A stretch of 64,000 nt of DNA from positions 69,782-133,781 of the forward strand of contig CAMYAK010000003.1 in NCBI GenBank assembly GCA_947253765.1, in the 5' to 3' direction. This document shows positions 42,072 to 50,141 of the stretch, in pieces. A model generated the notes under the pieces. That model was not told the origin of the DNA and did not search any database. It saw only the letters and a list, made by a program, of their open reading frames with translations. The translations under genes and the position numbers were made by a program. Source of the DNA: an uncultured Tissierellia bacterium. Lineage in GTDB: Bacteria; Bacillota; Clostridia; Tissierellales; Peptoniphilaceae. The stretch's first letter is position 1; each line of letters starts with the position of its first letter.

Positions 42072-42608
42072 ATGATTTCTAATTTTTCAAAACGATTTAC
42101 ATACGCCTTGGATTTGCGAAATAAATCAATGGCAGATATAAGCAGAGAAACGGGCATTAATAAAGCATCTTTGAGCCAATATGCCAATGGCATCTATACT
42201 CCTAAACAGGATAGAATCTTCCTCATTGCTAATGCACTATCTGTCAGTCCATCATGGTTAATGGGATTTGATACTAATTTAGATGGAACAGAGAATAATC
42301 CTGCGTATGAAAATGATTCAACAAATATTATCTTCGAGAACCAGGATTTTACCGTCTCCTCCCCCACCCGTGTAATGAAGCCCAATGCGGAAGATTTCCT
42401 GTCCTCCTCCTTATACAGTATGACCGAAGAGCGAGAAGCCGACGAAGATCGTCCCTCCCGTGAGGAGATCTTGATCTGGCTTAGGGAGCATTTTAGAAGA
42501 GCTGCCTATAGTGGTGGAGACTACGAGAGTTGGCCGACAGAAAAACTCAGGAAGATGTATGGAGAACTGCGAGAGCAGGAAAGAAAAGATGAGGAGGAGG
42601 AAAAATGA
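42072..42608 (+). CDS. CI-like phage repressor (XRE family)
   Basis: 178 residues. N-terminal HTH (~8-62): KRFTYALDLRNKSMADISRE, TGINKASLSQYANGIYTPKQ, NALSVSPSWLMGF. The C-terminal part is acidic and helical, without an S24 peptidase domain, so RecA-driven self-cleavage is unlikely; inactivation by the ImmA-type protease encoded downstream is a reasonable alternative. ATG 42072 follows AAAGGAGGG and is preferred over ATG 42057. Divergent from cro. Confidence 0.88.
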   Translation: MISNFSKRFTYALDLRNKSMADISRETGINKASLSQYANGIYTPKQDRIFLIANALSVSPSWLMGFDTNLDGTENNPAYENDSTNIIFENQDFTVSSPTRVMKPNAEDFLSSSLYSMTEEREADEDRPSREEILIWLREHFRRAAYSGGDYESWPTEKLRKMYGELREQERKDEEEEK

Positions 42609-43015
42609 ACTTTCATAAGGTGATAGAAGGGTTTTATGTCAAAGAGATCATTGACGACACGAAACTTATTATTAATTACGGGATCAAAGATGGAGCTAAC
42701 CATGGGCAAATGGTCATTGTTTTTGATGCCATTTCAGAAGAAAGTGGCTCCAATGCTATTGATCCACTTGAAACAAAAAAAGACACTTTGGAGATAACTG
42801 AGACATACTTGAATTATTCGCTTTGTAGAAAAGTTGAGTATGGGCCAAGCCAGATCGACCTCATTGCTTCAACTTTAAGTCCTTTGTCTCCAATGACATC
42901 TCGTCAGAAAAGGATTGAAGCTTTCAAGGCTAATCAAGAAGAAATGTCCCACCGAACCGTCGAATTTGACAATACGATCCACACTGGTGACCCCGTACTG
43001 ATTATTAACGATTAG
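42605..43015 (+). CDS. Unknown protein coupled to the CI-like repressor
   Basis: 136 residues: MNFHKVIEGFYVKEIIDDTK, a beta-rich start (LIINYGIKDGANHGQMVIVF), then SPLSPMTSRQKRIEAFKANQ and TVEFDNTIHTGDPVLIIND. The two ends together look like one small beta-barrel interrupted by an insert. The start overlaps the repressor stop (ATGA), so it is translated with CI. Function unknown; a repressor partner is plausible from coupling. Confidence 0.65.
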   Translation: MNFHKVIEGFYVKEIIDDTKLIINYGIKDGANHGQMVIVFDAISEESGSNAIDPLETKKDTLEITETYLNYSLCRKVEYGPSQIDLIASTLSPLSPMTSRQKRIEAFKANQEEMSHRTVEFDNTIHTGDPVLIIND

Positions 43016-43019
43016 AATT

Positions 43020-43048
43020 TTGACAATACTTAGGATCTAGGTTACAAT
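43020..43048 (+). promoter_or_regulatory. Promoter of the AbiF-associated ncRNA
   Basis: TTGACA (43020-43025), 17-bp spacer, TACAAT (43043-43048): a near-consensus promoter starting 3 bp after the stop of the upstream gene. The predicted start is near 43055. Confidence 0.75.
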
Positions 43049-43054
43049 AAGAGC

Positions 43055-43131
43055 AGATAAGTTTGTCTAGGATTAAGTTCCAGACTGTCGGGGAAATCCC
43101 TCCTGCTCTTGCAGGAGGGATTTCTTTTTTT
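43055..43131 (+). ncRNA. Candidate AbiF-associated small RNA (RNA antitoxin)
   Basis: A ~77-nt transcript is predicted from the upstream promoter to a T7 run. It has two hairpins: SL1 at 43065-43085 (GTCT, bulged A, GGA / TCC AGAC, six-base loop) and SL2 at 43093-43124, a perfect 14-bp stem (GAAATCCCTCCTGC / its complement) with a TCTT loop, followed by T7. No start codon with a ribosome binding site lies in it. AbiF toxins have been shown to pair with a conserved adjacent ncRNA that acts as antitoxin; this RNA has the right place and build. The alternative is an attenuated leader of abiF. Confidence 0.65.
43093..43131 (+). terminator. Perfect 14-bp terminator between ncRNA and abiF
   Basis: The stem has no mismatch and is followed by seven T. 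Only 11 bp separate the T-run from the abiF ATG, so abiF is expressed by read-through. This would keep RNA in excess over toxin message, as in type III toxin-antitoxin loci. Confidence 0.9.
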
Positions 43132-43142
43132 AGGAGAGTCAA

Positions 43143-44177
43143 ATGGAATATGATAAGCCTTTCAAAAACTATGATGATTTACTCGATTATTTGGACAAAC
43201 ACTATGGCCTTACTATTTCAAATGTAGATACTGCAAAACAAATTTTAGAATCCGTTCCCTATTATGATTTAGTTAATGGATATAAAGAATCTTTTTTAGA
43301 TGAGAACGAAAAATATTCTCAAGACCATAGCCTAGAGTTATTATATGCCTACCATGAATTTGATCGAGGCTTTCAAAACATACTCTTTAAATATTCGATC
43401 GATGTGGAAACAAAGTTCAAAAACATCATGGCTTATCGTCTGTCAGAAAAATATGGGGTTGACGTTGATGACTATTTAAATCCCAAGAATTTTAGCACAC
43501 CTCGAAACAAAAGGCAGAGAGAAAAGCTAAAAGCAGCTCTTGATGATGCATGGGAAAGAAATAGAGGAAAAAATAATAATCCAACCAAATATTACATGCA
43601 ACATCACAATCATGTTCCTGCATGGATTCTATTTAAAAACGTGCGATGGAATACCATTACTGATCTATACCAGTTTTTGAAGTCCGATGACAAGGGATAT
43701 ATCTTAAGCCGAATGGTAAAAATAAATTTGAAACAAGACGATTTGAATCGAGTCTTCTCGAATTCCATGTATATTGTTCGTAAAATGAGAAACCAAATTG
43801 CACATAATGGGAAATTTACAACATACAGAATTAATAGTGAACATGCACTTCTGGTCAAGCAAATTGAGAAAGAGTTCGGATCTACTATGTTGAGAAATGT
43901 ATATTTCAAAGGCAGTGATGCTTATGCCATGATCATAGCCCTAATTATTTTATTAGGCGATTTAGATCGGGTCGCAAGAATGGCCCAAGATCTAGAAAAA
44001 TTACTCGATTCTCAAGTATTTCTCCCGGATTCGATATTGAAATCAAATTTTCGTGAAGACTACGTTTGGAATTCTTATTCAAGAGTAACTGGCATTCCTG
44101 TGGATTTTATTGATCGCTTTAGCGAATATTTAAGACAACATCCTGATTCAGTTCTAGAGGGAAATTATGGTATCTAG
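43143..44177 (+). CDS. abiF: Abi_2 family HEPN protein, AbiF-like abortive infection toxin
   Basis: 344 residues, close to the length of lactococcal AbiF. N-terminal Abi_2 features: YDKPFKNYDDLLDYLDKHYG, ILESVPYYDLVNGYKESFLD, ELLYAYHEFDRGFQNILFKY, VETKFKNIMAYRLSEKYG. The HEPN ribonuclease motif R-x4-H is at R216-H221 (RNQIAH). Related AbiF proteins are RNases held in check by an adjacent ncRNA and are proposed ancestors of Cas13. Here an ncRNA unit lies just upstream and an ImmA protease gene overlaps downstream by 11 bp. AGGAGAG precedes ATG. A prophage defence role is inferred. Confidence 0.85.
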   Translation: MEYDKPFKNYDDLLDYLDKHYGLTISNVDTAKQILESVPYYDLVNGYKESFLDENEKYSQDHSLELLYAYHEFDRGFQNILFKYSIDVETKFKNIMAYRLSEKYGVDVDDYLNPKNFSTPRNKRQREKLKAALDDAWERNRGKNNNPTKYYMQHHNHVPAWILFKNVRWNTITDLYQFLKSDDKGYILSRMVKINLKQDDLNRVFSNSMYIVRKMRNQIAHNGKFTTYRINSEHALLVKQIEKEFGSTMLRNVYFKGSDAYAMIIALIILLGDLDRVARMAQDLEKLLDSQVFLPDSILKSNFREDYVWNSYSRVTGIPVDFIDRFSEYLRQHPDSVLEGNYGI

Positions 44178-44619
44178 TAAGGCAAAACAAATTAAAGAGA
44201 TTGTAATCGGTATTAAGGAGAGCCACTCTTTTCTAAGCCTAGAAGAGCTCATTGAATCTATAGGGATTAATTTTGCCGTAGTACCCAGCGATTTGACTAT
44301 TCTGGACGGCGACTTGGCCTGCTACTTTAAACTGAATGAAAAAGAACATATCTATCTCTCTGAAGCTTGCCCAAAAGAACAGGAAACTTTTGTGCTTGCC
44401 CACGAGCTAGGGCATGCCATTCTTCATGATGTGGAGATGGCCCATTGCGGTTACCTGTACAAGAGCCGAAAGCTTGAGGAGGAGGCCGACTACTTTGCTA
44501 TAAAGCTGCTTGAAGACAACTATGAGCTCTTCGAGGGATACACTTCGAGCGATTATGTCTCACTATATGGGATCCGGGAAACGGCAACAGAATACACCAT
44601 ACGGAAAGAAGAGAAATGA
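44167..44619 (+). CDS. ImmA/IrrE-family metalloprotease
   Basis: 150 residues with the zinc motif HELGH in FVLAHELGHAILHDVEMAHC and the downstream acidic ligand region RKLEEEADYFAIKLLEDNYE. Members cleave phage or ICE repressors (ImmA/ImmR) or act in stress control. The ATG lies inside the end of abiF, so translation is coupled. Likely targets are the CI-like repressor or the 136-residue protein; a role in controlling AbiF is conceivable but untested. Confidence 0.88.
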   Translation: MVSSKAKQIKEIVIGIKESHSFLSLEELIESIGINFAVVPSDLTILDGDLACYFKLNEKEHIYLSEACPKEQETFVLAHELGHAILHDVEMAHCGYLYKSRKLEEEADYFAIKLLEDNYELFEGYTSSDYVSLYGIRETATEYTIRKEEK

Positions 44620-44969
44620 AGCGGAAAGGATTGAGTAGGCATGCCATGAATGACAAGATTTTTCTGTATCAAGATGATGATCGAAACGTAGTTGTTGATG
44701 TCATGTTTCAGGATGAAACATTCTGGTTGTCACAAAAGATGATGGCACAACTTTTTGATGTGACAAAACAATCCATCAGTTACCATCTGAATAATATTTT
44801 TATCGAGAATGAGTTGGATCAAGATTCAGTTGTCAAAGAAATTTTGACAACTGCCTCCGATGGAAAGAAATACCCAACGTCGTTCTATAATCTCGATGCC
44901 ATCATCGCTGTAGGCTACCGGGTAAACTCCAAGCAAGCAACCCGCTTCCGTCGAAGTAAAGGGGCGTAA
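44616..44969 (+). pseudogene. RhuM-family protein, 3' truncated
   Basis: 117 residues: KIFLYQDDDRNVVVDVMFQD, ETFWLSQKMMAQLFDVTKQS, SDGKKYPTSFYNLDAIIAVG, YRVNSKQATRFR. This is the N-terminal third of a RhuM protein (full length about 330 residues). After TRFR the frame changes to RSKGA-stop, exactly where the second ImmA copy begins, so the rest was lost by recombination. The start overlaps the ImmA stop (ATGA). Confidence 0.8.
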
Positions 44970-44974
44970 ACAAG

Positions 44975-45319
44975 ATGAACAGGAAAGACATTGAGGATAT
45001 AGTAGTTGGCATTAAAGAGTGCTACTCTTTTCTATCCCTTGAAGAGCTAATCGAGGCTATCGGGATAGAGCTTAAGCTGGTATCTCCGGACTCTTTCATC
45101 CTTGACGGTTCTTACGCTTGCTATCTAAGGCTTGATGATCGTGAGATCATATATCTATCATATGAGTGTCCGTATGAGCTGCAAGCAAAGGTTCTGGCTC
45201 ATGAGCTGGGACATGCTATCCTTCACGATGTAGAGATGGCCCACTATGGGCTTCTATTTAAAAGCCGGCGTATGGAAGAGGAAGCGGACTACTTTGCGGA
45301 GTTGTTGATGATTTTTTAG
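44975..45319 (+). pseudogene. Second ImmA/IrrE-like protease, C-terminally truncated
   Basis: 114 residues, paralogous to the protein at 44167 (ESIGI/EAIGI; VLAHELGHAILHDVEMAHYG; RMEEEADYFAELLMIF-stop). The HELGH site and acidic ligand are kept, but the last ~35 residues are lost. DNA identity with the first copy is clear but far from complete, so it was probably brought in rather than freshly duplicated. An AAAGGGG site may allow expression; activity is doubtful. Confidence 0.75.
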
Positions 45320-45352
45320 GAGGAATTAGTAAACCATTTAAGGAGGACGTTA

Positions 45353-46204
45353 ATGGATCTAAATCAAATCAAATTATTCGAAGGTAAAGGCGTTCGCTCT
45401 GCATGGGATCGGGACAAAGAAGAATGGTATTTCAGCGTTGTTGATGTTATAGGAGTGTTGACGGAAAGCAATAATCCTCGAGATTATTGGTATAGAGTAA
45501 AAAAAAGAATGACAGAGGAAGAGAAAAGTGAGTTGTCGACAATCTGTCGACAACTGAAACTGGAATCCTCCGATGGAAAAAAATACAATACCGATGTTGC
45601 CGATATGCAGGGCATTTTTCGTATAATCCAATCCATCCCATCCCCTAAAGCTGAACCATTTAAGATGTGGTTGGCTAAGGTTGGCAAGGAAAGAATTGAC
45701 GAAACCATTGATCCGGAACTCGCTATTGAAAGAGCCAGAAATACCTATCGCAAAAAAGGCTACGACGAAAAATGGATTCAGCAGCGTATGATGACCATAC
45801 GTGCTAGAAATGAGTTAACGGATGAATGGAAAGCTCATGGAGTAAAACAGGGCTGGGAGTATGCGAGCCTCACTGATGCCTTAACGTTAGAATGGGCCGG
45901 CATGACCACTAGAGATTATAAAGATCTTAAGAACCTAAAAAAAGAGAATCTGAGAGATAATATGTCCACCTTAGAGTTGGCCTTAAATATGGTAGCGGAA
46001 GCAACAACCACCGAACTCACCCGAGCAAAGAACCCACAGGGATATGAAGAGAACAAAAAAGTTGCGAAAGAAGGTGGACGGATAGCCGGGAATACACGCA
46101 AGGAAATTGAATCTAGAACAGGCCGACCAGTAATCACCAGCAAAAACGCAAAAGATTTTCAGATTGAATCTCCTAGAAGTCTTGAGATAAATGAAGATAA
46201 ATAA
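45353..46204 (+). CDS. Bro-N domain antirepressor-like protein (DinD-like)
   Basis: 283 residues. Bro-N domain at 1-100: IKLFEGKGVRSAWDRDKEEW, YFSVVDVIGVLTESNNPRDY, LKLESSDGKKYNTDVADMQG. Then FRIIQSIPSPKAEPFKMWLA and ERARNTYRKKGYDEKWIQQR, typical of phage antirepressors and DinD-like proteins. It has a TAAGGAGGACG site and ends just before the integrase. A role in lifting repression on damage is inferred from the family. Confidence 0.87.
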   Translation: MDLNQIKLFEGKGVRSAWDRDKEEWYFSVVDVIGVLTESNNPRDYWYRVKKRMTEEEKSELSTICRQLKLESSDGKKYNTDVADMQGIFRIIQSIPSPKAEPFKMWLAKVGKERIDETIDPELAIERARNTYRKKGYDEKWIQQRMMTIRARNELTDEWKAHGVKQGWEYASLTDALTLEWAGMTTRDYKDLKNLKKENLRDNMSTLELALNMVAEATTTELTRAKNPQGYEENKKVAKEGGRIAGNTRKEIESRTGRPVITSKNAKDFQIESPRSLEINEDK

Positions 46205-46235
46205 AAAAGATAACCCCGGGCACCAGGAGGCCGTT

Positions 46236-47342
46236 ATGTCAATTAAAAAATACAAAACAAAGTCCGGAATTAAATACATGTTTACAGAACACTTGGGAAT
46301 TAACCCCATAACGGGGAAACGTGTTCTGGTTACAAGGCGTGGGTTTCTATCTAAAAAAGAGGCCCAGTCTAAGCTTAATGAGCTTAAATATGAGTTTGAT
46401 AATGGGATCTTTGATGGTGGCTCTTTTGATACTTTCGGCAATGTCTATGAGATGTGGAGAGATATTTATAAAGATAGGGTTAAAGAGTCTACCTTAAACA
46501 AGACGGATACTAGCTTTAAGATACATATACTTCCTATCTTTGAAGATGTAAAAATTAAGGATATAACCCCTATAATGTGCCAGGATTTTGCCAACGGTTT
46601 ATCCAAGATCTATAAGAACTACAACAAGGTTTATATGTATGCTTCCGCTGTATATGAGCATGCCTTTAAAATGGGGATAACGTCTACTCCCAATCCCTTT
46701 AAAAGGATCTTTGCCCCTAAGATTGACAGAAAGCCAAAAGACAAAGATTTCTTTGACGGCAAAGAAATAATACCATTTCTTGAAAACATAAAGTCTGAAA
46801 AATGGAGGGTATATTTTAGAGTGCTTGCCTTTACAGGTTTAAGACGTGGTGAGGGCCTAGCTCTACAATGGAATGATATCGACTTTAAAGAAAAGACCCT
46901 GTCAATTCAAAGAACCCTAACCTTAGGCGAAAGCAATGTTCAGTATGTTGATACTCCTAAAACCCAATCGGGAAATAGAATTATTGCCCTTGATGATGAA
47001 ACTTTAAGACAATTACGGAACTGGAAAGCAAAACAAAAAGTCATAAGTCTTCAAGGTTGGGTTTTCCCCAACGAAAAAGGAAGAATGACAATGGTAACTA
47101 AACCCTATCAGGCCCTTAAAAAGGCCCTAAAGGAGCAAGGAATAGATAAGAATATCACTGTACACTCTTTTAGGCATACACACTGTTCCCTGCTCTTTGA
47201 AGCGGGCTGGAGCCTTAAAGAGGTACAAGAACGGTTAGGCTGGTCGGATGCTAATACTTGCTTAAATGTTTATTACCATGTAACAGAAAGTAGAAAAGTA
47301 AAAGCCGTTGATGACTTTTTGGATTACGTAAAAACATTATGA
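46236..47342 (+). CDS. int: Tyrosine-family site-specific integrase
   Basis: 368 residues. An N-terminal AP2-like arm-binding segment (KKYKTKSGIKYMFTEHLGIN), a SAM-like core-binding domain (SFDTFGNVYEMWRDIYKDRV) and a catalytic domain with Arg in FTGLRRGEGLALQW, HSFRHTHCSLLFEAG (His/Arg), LGWSDANTCLNVYYHVTES with the nucleophilic Tyr. ATG 46236 has CCAGGAGGCC upstream and is preferred over ATG 46191, which overlaps the Bro gene. It lies ~200 bp from attR in tRNA-Val and would catalyse integration and excision. Confidence 0.95.
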   Translation: MSIKKYKTKSGIKYMFTEHLGINPITGKRVLVTRRGFLSKKEAQSKLNELKYEFDNGIFDGGSFDTFGNVYEMWRDIYKDRVKESTLNKTDTSFKIHILPIFEDVKIKDITPIMCQDFANGLSKIYKNYNKVYMYASAVYEHAFKMGITSTPNPFKRIFAPKIDRKPKDKDFFDGKEIIPFLENIKSEKWRVYFRVLAFTGLRRGEGLALQWNDIDFKEKTLSIQRTLTLGESNVQYVDTPKTQSGNRIIALDDETLRQLRNWKAKQKVISLQGWVFPNEKGRMTMVTKPYQALKKALKEQGIDKNITVHSFRHTHCSLLFEAGWSLKEVQERLGWSDANTCLNVYYHVTESRKVKAVDDFLDYVKTL

Positions 47343-47352
47343 CTTTAATTAT

Positions 47353-47378
47353 GGGGCTATTGATTATAGCCCTATTTC
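47353..47378 (+). terminator. Terminator after integrase
   Basis: GGGCTAT, short loop, ATAGCCC, then TATTTCTTT, 10 bp past the integrase stop codon. Confidence 0.7.
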
Positions 47379-47390
47379 TTTGCCCAATTT

Positions 47391-47414
47391 GTGATAACAT
47401 TTGTGATAACATTT
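47391..47414. repeat. Tandem arm-type repeats near attR
   Basis: Two adjoining copies of GTGATAACATTT, 124 bp from the core. Their 11-bp core equals the pair at 13946-13967 near attL. A further inverted repeat (AAATAGCCC/GGGCTATTT, about 47467-47512) lies between these and the core. Confidence 0.65.
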
Positions 47415-47537
47415 TTAATGAATAAACGGTGAATAACGGGTATTAACAGGTTTAAGAGAAAATTAAAAATAGCCCTCAAAGCCTTGAAAATGCTTGTATG
47501 CGGGCTATTTAGCGGTTTTAGAAAATTTTATAAAAAA

Positions 47538-47558
47538 CCATAAATGGAGAATCGGGGA
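47538..47558. repeat. attR core in tRNA-Val 3' end
   Basis: The 21 bases equal those at 13886-13906. They include the acceptor-stem 3' strand and part of the T-arm of tRNA-Val, so the tRNA stays intact after integration. Confidence 0.9.
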
Positions 47559-47618
47559 CTCGAACCCCGGACCTCCTCGATGTGAACGAGGCGCGCTAAC
47601 CAACTGTGCCAATTCTCC
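47545..47618 (-). tRNA. tRNA-Val (anticodon CAC)
   Basis: 74 nt folding as a standard cloverleaf: acceptor GGAGAAT/ATTCTCC with discriminator A, anticodon stem CCTCG/CGAGG around TTCACAT (anticodon CAC), T-loop GTTCGAGTC. The CCA end is not encoded. Its 3' part is the prophage attachment site. Confidence 0.95.
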
Positions 47619-47641
47619 AAGACATAATAATAGCTATTGAA

Positions 47642-47669
47642 AGAGGCTCCGAAAACTTTCGGAACCTCT
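47642..47669 (-). terminator. Terminator after rplL
   Basis: Minus strand GAGAGG-TTCCGAAA paired with TTTCGGA-GCCTCT, about 20 bp beyond the rplL stop; the T-run is weak (TTCAAT). Confidence 0.7.
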
Positions 47670-47688
47670 CAATGCTTCGCATGATAAC

Positions 47689-48075
47689 TTACTTAACTTC
47701 GACTTCAGCGCCGGCTTCTTCAAGCTCAGCCTTAATCTTTTCAGCTTCGTCCTTTGAAACCTTCTCTTTAACCGGCTTCGGTGCCTCGTCAACGAGAGCT
47801 TTAGCTTCTTTAAGTCCAAGACCTGTAACAGTCTTAACAACTTTAATAACGTTGATCTTGCCCTGGCCCGGGTTTGTAAGGATAACGTCAAATTCAGTCT
47901 TCTCAGCTTCTGCTGCACCGGCTGCACCGGCTGCTGCTACCGGAGCTGCTGCTGCTACCGGAGCTGCTGCTGAAACACCAAATTCTTCTTCAAGAGCAGA
48001 TACGAGTTCTGCCAATTCCAAAACTGTCAATTCTTTTACTTGTTCAACCAAGTTTGTTACTTTTTCAGATGCCAT
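47689..48075 (-). CDS. rplL: 50S ribosomal protein L7/L12
   Basis: 128 residues. N-terminal dimerisation part ([20 protein letters not shown]), an Ala/Gly hinge ([20 protein letters not shown]) and the C-terminal factor-binding domain ([40 protein letters not shown]). Forms the ribosome stalk. It follows rplJ and is controlled with it by the L10 leader. Confidence 0.98.
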   Translation of the reverse strand: MASEKVTNLVEQVKELTVLELAELVSALEEEFGVSAAAPVAAAAPVAAAGAAGAAEAEKTEFDVILTNPGQGKINVIKVVKTVTGLGLKEAKALVDEAPKPVKEKVSKDEAEKIKAELEEAGAEVEVK

Positions 48076-48164
48076 TTTAAATCCTCCTGAATATACTAAT
48101 TAAAATTAAATATCTTTTAAATCCGGCTGCCTCAACCTAGGTCAGGCAACCCGCCAAAGCAAGC

Positions 48165-48704
48165 TTAAGCTGCTTCTCCGTCTTTCTTTTCTTTAACTGC
48201 GTTAAGCGCATAAACCAAGCTGGAAAGGGTAGCCTTGGAAACCTGTGCAAGACCGGTGATAGGTCCTTGCAGGGCACGCAACAGCATGCTGAGCAGCACT
48301 TCTTTTGTAGGCAGTTTGGACAGGGCTATAACTTCTTCGCTTCCTATAACCTTGCCGTCAACTATACCGGCCTTGATGATGAGTTTTTCCTCATTATCTT
48401 TGGCATACTCTTCAACGATCTTCGGTCCTGATACTATGTCTTCCTTTGAGAAAGCATAGGCATTAGGTCCTTCCAGATATGCATCAAATCCTTCATATCC
48501 CAAATCTTCAAGAGCCCGGCTAACCATGGTGTTTTTATAAACCTTGTAGCATACGCCCGCTTCCCTGAACTTCTCTCTCAGTTCAGTTATGTCCTGTACG
48601 TTGATCCCCTTGTACTCGACCATAACCATAGACTTGGAGCTTTCAAGCTGTTCTTTTATCTCTTCGACAACTTGTTGCTTTTTAGCTAATGTCTGTTCCT
48701 TCAA
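48165..48704 (-). CDS. rplJ: 50S ribosomal protein L10
   Basis: 179 residues, starting with TTG at 48704 behind GGGAGGTGAG: KEQTLAKKQQVVEEIKEQLE, VMVEYKGINVQDITELREKF, YKVYKNTMVSRALEDLGYEG. It anchors L7/L12 dimers on the ribosome. The 5' leader is an L10-type autoregulatory RNA, with its closing stem ending just before the ribosome binding site. Confidence 0.97.
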   Translation of the reverse strand: MKEQTLAKKQQVVEEIKEQLESSKSMVMVEYKGINVQDITELREKFREAGVCYKVYKNTMVSRALEDLGYEGFDAYLEGPNAYAFSKEDIVSGPKIVEEYAKDNEEKLIIKAGIVDGKVIGSEEVIALSKLPTKEVLLSMLLRALQGPITGLAQVSKATLSSLVYALNAVKEKKDGEAA

Positions 48705-48719
48705 ATTTTCTCACCTCCC

Positions 48720-48834
48720 ACGGCTACTCAAATTAAAAATTCCCCCACGCCGAGACATGGAGGAATGGAAAATCATATCATCCACCTCTACAGGAAATTA
48801 AGCTTTCGCACCTGTGGTCTTCGGTAGCCGTATA
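48720..48834 (-). ncRNA. L10 leader RNA
   Basis: The ~115-nt leader is closed by an 8-bp stem (ACGGCTAC / GTAGCCGT) and holds GAAGACCACAGGTGC and CCTGTAGAGGTGGAT segments typical of the Firmicutes L10 leader. When L10(L12)4 is in excess it binds this RNA and lowers rplJ-rplL expression. Confidence 0.88.
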
Positions 48835-48876
48835 GAATATTATCAAATTTATTTTTTTAATGCAAGCCTGATAAGC

Positions 48877-49584
48877 TTAAGCCTTGCCAATTTCCATCAA
48901 AGCAGTTGTATCAAGCGGAATTCCGGGGCCCATTGTGTTTGCCACGGTTACCGACTTGAGATACTTGCCCTTTGATGATGCCGGCTTGGCCTTTACTACA
49001 GCACCTATAACTGTGCTGAGGTTATCAAAAAGCTGGTCCTCGGTAAATGAGATCTTTCCTGCTAAAACATGAACTAGATTCTGTTTATCTGTCCTGTACT
49101 CAACCTTACCTGATTTAACCTCGCTTATGGCCTTTTTAACATCCATAGTAACTGTTCCTGCCTTGGGGTTAGGCATGAGGCCGCGCGGACCAAGTACGCG
49201 TCCCAATTTACCCATCTGGCCCATCATGTCAGGTGTGGCAATGGCAACGTCGAAATCAAACCAACCTTCGTTCTGAACCTTATCTACAAGGTCCTCGCCT
49301 GCAAAGTCCGCTCCGGCTTCCTTAGCTTCTTCAGCCTTTGGACCCTTGGCGAAAACTGCAACTCTTACAGATTTTCCTGTTCCGTGCGGAAGCACAACTG
49401 TTCCTCTAACCTGCTGGTCAGCGTGTCTTGAGTCAACTCCCAATCTGAAGTGCAATTCCACGGTTTCATCAAAATTAGCCGTATGGGTTTTCTTCAAAAG
49501 TTCAACGGCTTCTTTAAGACTATAGCTTCCATGACGGTCAACAAGTTTTACCGCCTCTAAATATTTTTTACCTTTTTTACCCAT
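48877..49584 (-). CDS. rplA: 50S ribosomal protein L1
   Basis: 235 residues: [60 protein letters not shown] (the family signature) and [19 protein letters not shown]. Binds 23S rRNA at the E site. It lies between rplK and the rplJ leader. Confidence 0.98.
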   Translation of the reverse strand: MGKKGKKYLEAVKLVDRHGSYSLKEAVELLKKTHTANFDETVELHFRLGVDSRHADQQVRGTVVLPHGTGKSVRVAVFAKGPKAEEAKEAGADFAGEDLVDKVQNEGWFDFDVAIATPDMMGQMGKLGRVLGPRGLMPNPKAGTVTMDVKKAISEVKSGKVEYRTDKQNLVHVLAGKISFTEDQLFDNLSTVIGAVVKAKPASSKGKYLKSVTVANTMGPGIPLDTTALMEIGKA

Positions 49585-49625
49585 TTCTTCCTCCTTGTGG
49601 TACTAGCGGAAATTCCTCCCACTGA

Positions 49626-50051
49626 CTACTCTTCCACCGTGATTCCCATGGAACGGGCTGTTCCTGCTATCATGCTCATTGCCGCTTCAATTGAACCGGC
49701 GTTCAAATCGGGTTTCTTGATCTCAGCTATCTTTTTAAGCTGATCTTTTGTGAGCTTACCAACCTTGTTCTTGTTGGGTTCTCCCGATGCCTTTTCCAAG
49801 CCCAGTTCTTTTTTAATCAAAACGGGTGCCGGCGGTGTCTTTGTTATAAAGGTGAAAGAACGATCCTGATAAATTGTCATTACTACCGGGATTATCATAC
49901 CGGGCTGATCAGCTGTCTTGGCATTGAAAGCTTTAACAAATTCCATTATGTTAACGCCATGGGGGCCAAGTGCTGTACCTACCGGTGGTGCAGGCGATGC
50001 TGCTCCGGCGGGAATTTGAAGTTTTACTATTGCACTTACTTGTTTAGCCAT
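49626..50051 (-). CDS. rplK: 50S ribosomal protein L11
   Basis: 141 residues from [71 protein letters not shown]. The second of two adjacent ATGs (50051) has proper spacing from AGGAGG. Part of the GTPase-associated centre; first gene after nusG. Confidence 0.97.
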   Translation of the reverse strand: MAKQVSAIVKLQIPAGAASPAPPVGTALGPHGVNIMEFVKAFNAKTADQPGMIIPVVMTIYQDRSFTFITKTPPAPVLIKKELGLEKASGEPNKNKVGKLTKDQLKKIAEIKKPDLNAGSIEAAMSMIAGTARSMGITVEE

Positions 50052-50141
50052 CATATCCTCCTAAGGATGATGCTCGTGGTCTATGGGGTAAGCGCCCCCC
50101 TTCCACTAACATCTATTAATAAACATTTTTCTTTTCTTATC

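Noticed and set aside
43093..43131. Terminator considered as the simple end of the repressor operon
   Set aside because: A separate promoter begins right after the preceding stop codon, so a dedicated short transcript ending here explains the layout better; the simple reading is not fully excluded.
43143..44177. Cas13 or other CRISPR effector
   Set aside because: The protein is only 344 residues with one clear R-x4-H motif, and no repeat-spacer array lies nearby; Abi_2/AbiF features fit better.
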